From assembly GCF_030315685.1 (NCBI RefSeq), contig NZ_JASXSI010000006.1:124001-188000 (forward strand): 64,000 bases of DNA. Reading direction: 5' to 3'. Each line of letters starts with the position of its first letter. The first letter of the stretch is position 1. This stretch comes from Gordonia sp. ABSL11-1. Lineage in GTDB: Bacteria; Actinomycetota; Actinomycetes; Mycobacteriales; Mycobacteriaceae. The notes beneath the pieces are model-generated. The model was not told where the DNA came from, made no database searches, and worked only from the letters and a program-made list of their open reading frames with translations. Below, piece after piece: positions 61,510 through 64,000 of this stretch. Both the position numbers and the translations under genes were made by a program.

Positions 61510-62931
61510 TCACCAGATCTCGTGTGGAAGACCCCAACCGGACAGTTCCTCGCCGAGCAAGGTCGCCAGTGTGCGGTCGGAATCGAATCGGGTCTCGTCA
61601 CAACCGAACACGGACATCGTGACGGTGTCGTCGGTCCGTACCAGCCAGGACTGCACGCCGTCGCCGAAGCGATAGGGCGCGGCGGGGTCGACACCCTGCG
61701 CGATCCCGCGGAAGGCGAATCGCGATGCGGGGACCCCACCGAGTTCCATGACCTGTGATGGGACGTCGCCCACGTTGGACACCATCGCATCGGGCATTCC
61801 GGATCCGGCGGTCGCGGCGCTCACCAGCCACGTCGACGGAAGGAGCCACACCATCGGCTGCAGGTGCGCGACGGCGGGCCGACGACCCGATGCGAGCCGG
61901 GAGTAGGCCGCCTTGCACGACGCGCGGATCCCGGCGAGGTCGCCCCCGGGTGATGGTCCGTCGGAGATCATGATCGACACGCCCGCAGTGGCATTCGATC
62001 GCGGATCCTCCGCTCCCCGGCGCCGGTCGACGGGTACACCGACCTTGATCGTCTCGCCAGGAGGCGCGTATCCGCTCGACCTCAGCAGACCGGTGACCAC
62101 CGCGATGAAGAGGCTGTTGGACGTTCCGTCGCTCTCGGTCGCGACACGATCCCACGCCTGGACCGGGACGGCGGCCGTCGCGCGTCGCCACGTCGCCGCG
62201 GGCGACCGCTCCGACATCGACGTGCGCACGGGACGGTCGTCGGGGGCGTCTCCGGCGGTCGCCGGCCGAACCACTGTGTACAGGGCCTTCGCCACCCCGC
62301 GGCTGGCCGCCAGTACCTGTCTGCACCCGTCGGCCGCATCCGATGACCACCGGGTCTCGTTGCGTCCCTGTATCTCTCGTGGCTGCTCTGCGCCGACTCG
62401 GAGGTCCGGGGTCATGGCATCGGCGGCCGCCTGTACGAGGGTCCGCCCGTCGGTCACCAGGTGCAACGCACAAAGGGACACCACCGTGCGATTCGAGTCG
62501 CTCCGGCCCGCTCGGAGTCGCCAGCATCTCCCCTGCTCTGGGTCGAGCCGAACCGAGTGCATCTCGGCCGCCGCCCAGGTGTCCATCTCCTCGTCAGGGA
62601 TCGACCGGTCGTCCCAGTCGAGGTCGGGAGAGTCCACGGCGCGCTCCCAGCGAGGTCGCGCACCGGGGATGCGGGGCACCACGACCCGCCGGTGCAACCG
62701 ACCGCGGGAGAGTTCTCGGTTCATCGTCGTCAGCGCCTCGCGCGACACCGGTCCGTCGAGGACCCAGACGAGTTGCAGGACCACGGTCCATCCGAGTGCT
62801 CGGTGCAGGAACCAGTAGGTGGCGTCCTCGTCCGAGAGCCGCACGACCGCCCGGCCTGAACCTCTGCGGATCGGGTCGGCCTCGGCCCGCGACTGGGCAT
62901 GACGCGTCGTCGCCATCGGTGTCGTGGTCAT
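61510..62931 (-). CDS. PapA/wax-ester-synthase-like acyltransferase 2
   Basis: A 473-residue paralogue of its neighbour with HxxxDG as CALHLVTDGRTLVQAA. Shared features are the early hydrophobic segment WTVVLQLVWVLDGP and the C-terminal LLGEELSGWGLPHEIW, which parallels DDELTGWDLDHGFW in acyltransferase 1. Both probably act in the same lipid pathway, perhaps on different positions of a glycolipid. ATG 62931 starts the unit and the gap to the next gene is 8 bp. Confidence 0.8.
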   Translation of the reverse strand: MTTTPMATTRHAQSRAEADPIRRGSGRAVVRLSDEDATYWFLHRALGWTVVLQLVWVLDGPVSREALTTMNRELSRGRLHRRVVVPRIPGARPRWERAVDSPDLDWDDRSIPDEEMDTWAAAEMHSVRLDPEQGRCWRLRAGRSDSNRTVVSLCALHLVTDGRTLVQAAADAMTPDLRVGAEQPREIQGRNETRWSSDAADGCRQVLAASRGVAKALYTVVRPATAGDAPDDRPVRTSMSERSPAATWRRATAAVPVQAWDRVATESDGTSNSLFIAVVTGLLRSSGYAPPGETIKVGVPVDRRRGAEDPRSNATAGVSIMISDGPSPGGDLAGIRASCKAAYSRLASGRRPAVAHLQPMVWLLPSTWLVSAATAGSGMPDAMVSNVGDVPSQVMELGGVPASRFAFRGIAQGVDPAAPYRFGDGVQSWLVRTDDTVTMSVFGCDETRFDSDRTLATLLGEELSGWGLPHEIW

Positions 62932-63047
62932 CGGTCCTCTCGAGTTCTGTTGCCCAGGAACATCTTTGTTGGATACACCGGCTTCTCCTTGCCGAGAATG
63001 TCTCGATCACCTCGCCTACACTGGGCGCCACACTCGACGAGGGGACG

Positions 63048-64000
63048 ATGATGATATTGGTGATGGCTGTCAACGGCAGTCGTGGCGATGTCCAGCCGGC
63101 AGTGGCCCTCGGCGGCGAACTGGAGTCGCGCGGTCACGACGTCACGATGCTGGTTCCCCCGGACCTGGTCGATTTCAGCGCGACGACCGGTCTGACGACC
63201 GAGTCCTACGGAGGAAGTACGCGCGAGGTGCTCGATTCGGATCTCGTGCGTGAGCGGATGAGATCGCGTGATCCGCGCATCCGCCTGCGAGCGGTCACCG
63301 AACTCACCGTCCGCGGCGGTCGGCTGATGCAGCAGCAGCTGCTCGACACCACCGAGGGCGCCGACGCGATCATCGCCGGAAGCGCCGGCCAGGAACGGGC
63401 GCACAACGTAGCCCAGGTGCGAGGGCTGCCGCACATCCCCGTGCACCTGTGTCCCCTGCGTCGCAACGGATCCACGTCTCTGCTGACCCATGTGGGGCTC
63501 GATGTCCCGGCGCCGATCGCACGCGCCAGCTGGTCGGTGGCCGAGCGGATTCTGTGGTGGGCCGGCCGATCCGCGGAGAACGCGCTGCGTGACGATCTCG
63601 GCCTGGACGCGCTGCGCGAGCCGTTCGCGGCACAGATCGCCGCCACCGGAGTACCCGAGATACAGGCCTATGACCCGGCGCTGTTCCCTTCCCTGTCCCA
63701 TGAATGGGGCGCGCACCGACCCCTGGTGGGCTTCTTCACCCTCTCTCCCGAGCATCGAGAGGGCGTCGGCGACCAGGCGACAGCCGACCTGCTCCCCTGG
63801 ATCGACGCCGGAATCCCACCCGTCTATGTCGGTTTCGGCAGCATGATGCCCGCCGATCCGGATCACCTCGCCGAGGTGTTCCGCACCGTCGCAGCCGAAC
63901 TCGGCATCCGCCTGCTCGTGTCGGGCGGCTGGAGCGACTTCATGTCCGGAATCACCGACGACCGGATCCGTGCGGTCGGTCATGTCGACCACGACACGAT
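63048..64000 (+). CDS. GT1-family glycosyltransferase, partial
   Basis: The frame runs from ATG 63048 (MMILVMAVNGSRGDVQPAVA) off the window end after about 317 codons. The N-terminal acceptor domain and start of the donor domain are present (GIPPVYVGFGSMMPADPDHL, LGIRLLVSGGWSDFM). The GT1 donor signature lies beyond the edge. It is divergent from the acyltransferase operon (117-bp gap) and paralogous to the 58.7-kb enzyme, so the cluster likely builds a multiply glycosylated, acylated envelope lipid. ACGAGGGG provides the ribosome-binding site. Confidence 0.85.
   Translation, partial: MMILVMAVNGSRGDVQPAVALGGELESRGHDVTMLVPPDLVDFSATTGLTTESYGGSTREVLDSDLVRERMRSRDPRIRLRAVTELTVRGGRLMQQQLLDTTEGADAIIAGSAGQERAHNVAQVRGLPHIPVHLCPLRRNGSTSLLTHVGLDVPAPIARASWSVAERILWWAGRSAENALRDDLGLDALREPFAAQIAATGVPEIQAYDPALFPSLSHEWGAHRPLVGFFTLSPEHREGVGDQATADLLPWIDAGIPPVYVGFGSMMPADPDHLAEVFRTVAAELGIRLLVSGGWSDFMSGITDDRIRAVGHVDHDT

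Overview
The window is high-GC actinobacterial DNA, most plausibly from Gordonia or a close relative. The lineage evidence is a set of mycolate-lineage hallmarks: two MspA-type outer-membrane porins, the MprAB-PepD envelope-stress module, FprB-type ferredoxin reductases, a mycofactocin-type dehydrogenase, PapA/wax-synthase-like acyltransferases, and a gephyrin-like MoeA beside its membrane receptor SepX/GlpR. From memory, gene order between about 0 and 45 kb parallels the Mycobacterium tuberculosis Rv0981-Rv1002 segment (mprA, mprB, pepD, moaB2, mscL, Rv0991c, the folate cyclo-ligase, galU, moeA, rimJ, Rv0996, arcA, pmt), interrupted by lineage-specific blocks. The genus is inference; no rRNA gene is present.

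Layout. 0-8 kb: the 3' end of protein mannosyltransferase pmt, a BCCT transporter, a GntR regulator coupled to arginine deiminase, an MFS transporter, a patatin-like lipase, SoxR with its own operator, and a tandem universal stress protein. 8-11 kb: a divergent zinc-starvation locus. A CobW-like Mrf protein and L31B lie on one strand and cysteine-free L28, L33, S14 and S18 on the other, with two Zur-like boxes between. 11-16 kb: an Na+/H+ antiporter and the first AurF-like diiron protein plus ferredoxin/ferredoxin-reductase pair. 16-23 kb: an MDMPI-like protein, an XRE-cupin regulator with the AzlCD exporter, a DEAD-box helicase, an FBP/FusB-like zinc protein and a PAS-GGDEF-EAL protein.

23.3-27.7 kb is an accessory island beside tRNA-Ala(CGC). 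It holds a relic of a secreted polymorphic toxin, an opposing gene fragment, a flavin-binding PPOX protein, a mycofactocin-type SDR with a TetR regulator, a frameshifted MntA-HepT pair and an intact-looking VapBC pair. 27.8-45.5 kb is conserved core: SepX/GlpR, a SIMPL protein, RimJ, Glp/MoeA, GalU, the folate cyclo-ligase, the Ruc chaperone under a CIRCE operator, NhaA, a SAF protein, MscL with a proline-rich tail, two MspA porins, MoaB2, PepD and MprBA.

45.5-55 kb is nitrate assimilation: a 1380-residue nitrate reductase fused to a CysJ-like flavoprotein faces the nirB-nirD operon. Between these convergent units sits a DUF559/AbiEi-type gene bracketed by two copies of the same roughly 75-nt hairpin, which is the most system-like unexplained structure in the window. 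55-58.7 kb: the second AurF-like plus ferredoxin-reductase pair, divergent from an SDR across a repeat-rich control region. 58.7-64 kb: a cell-envelope glycolipid-type cluster with two HxxxDG acyltransferases, one glycosyltransferase and a divergent second glycosyltransferase running off the end.

How the genes fit together. Several blocks form coherent responses: zinc limitation (Mrf and C- ribosomal proteins), heat or oxidative proteostasis (CIRCE-Ruc, SoxR), envelope stress (MprAB-PepD), nitrogen acquisition (fused nitrate reductase plus NirBD, with MoeA/MoaB-family proteins nearby), and division or polar growth (Glp-SepX).
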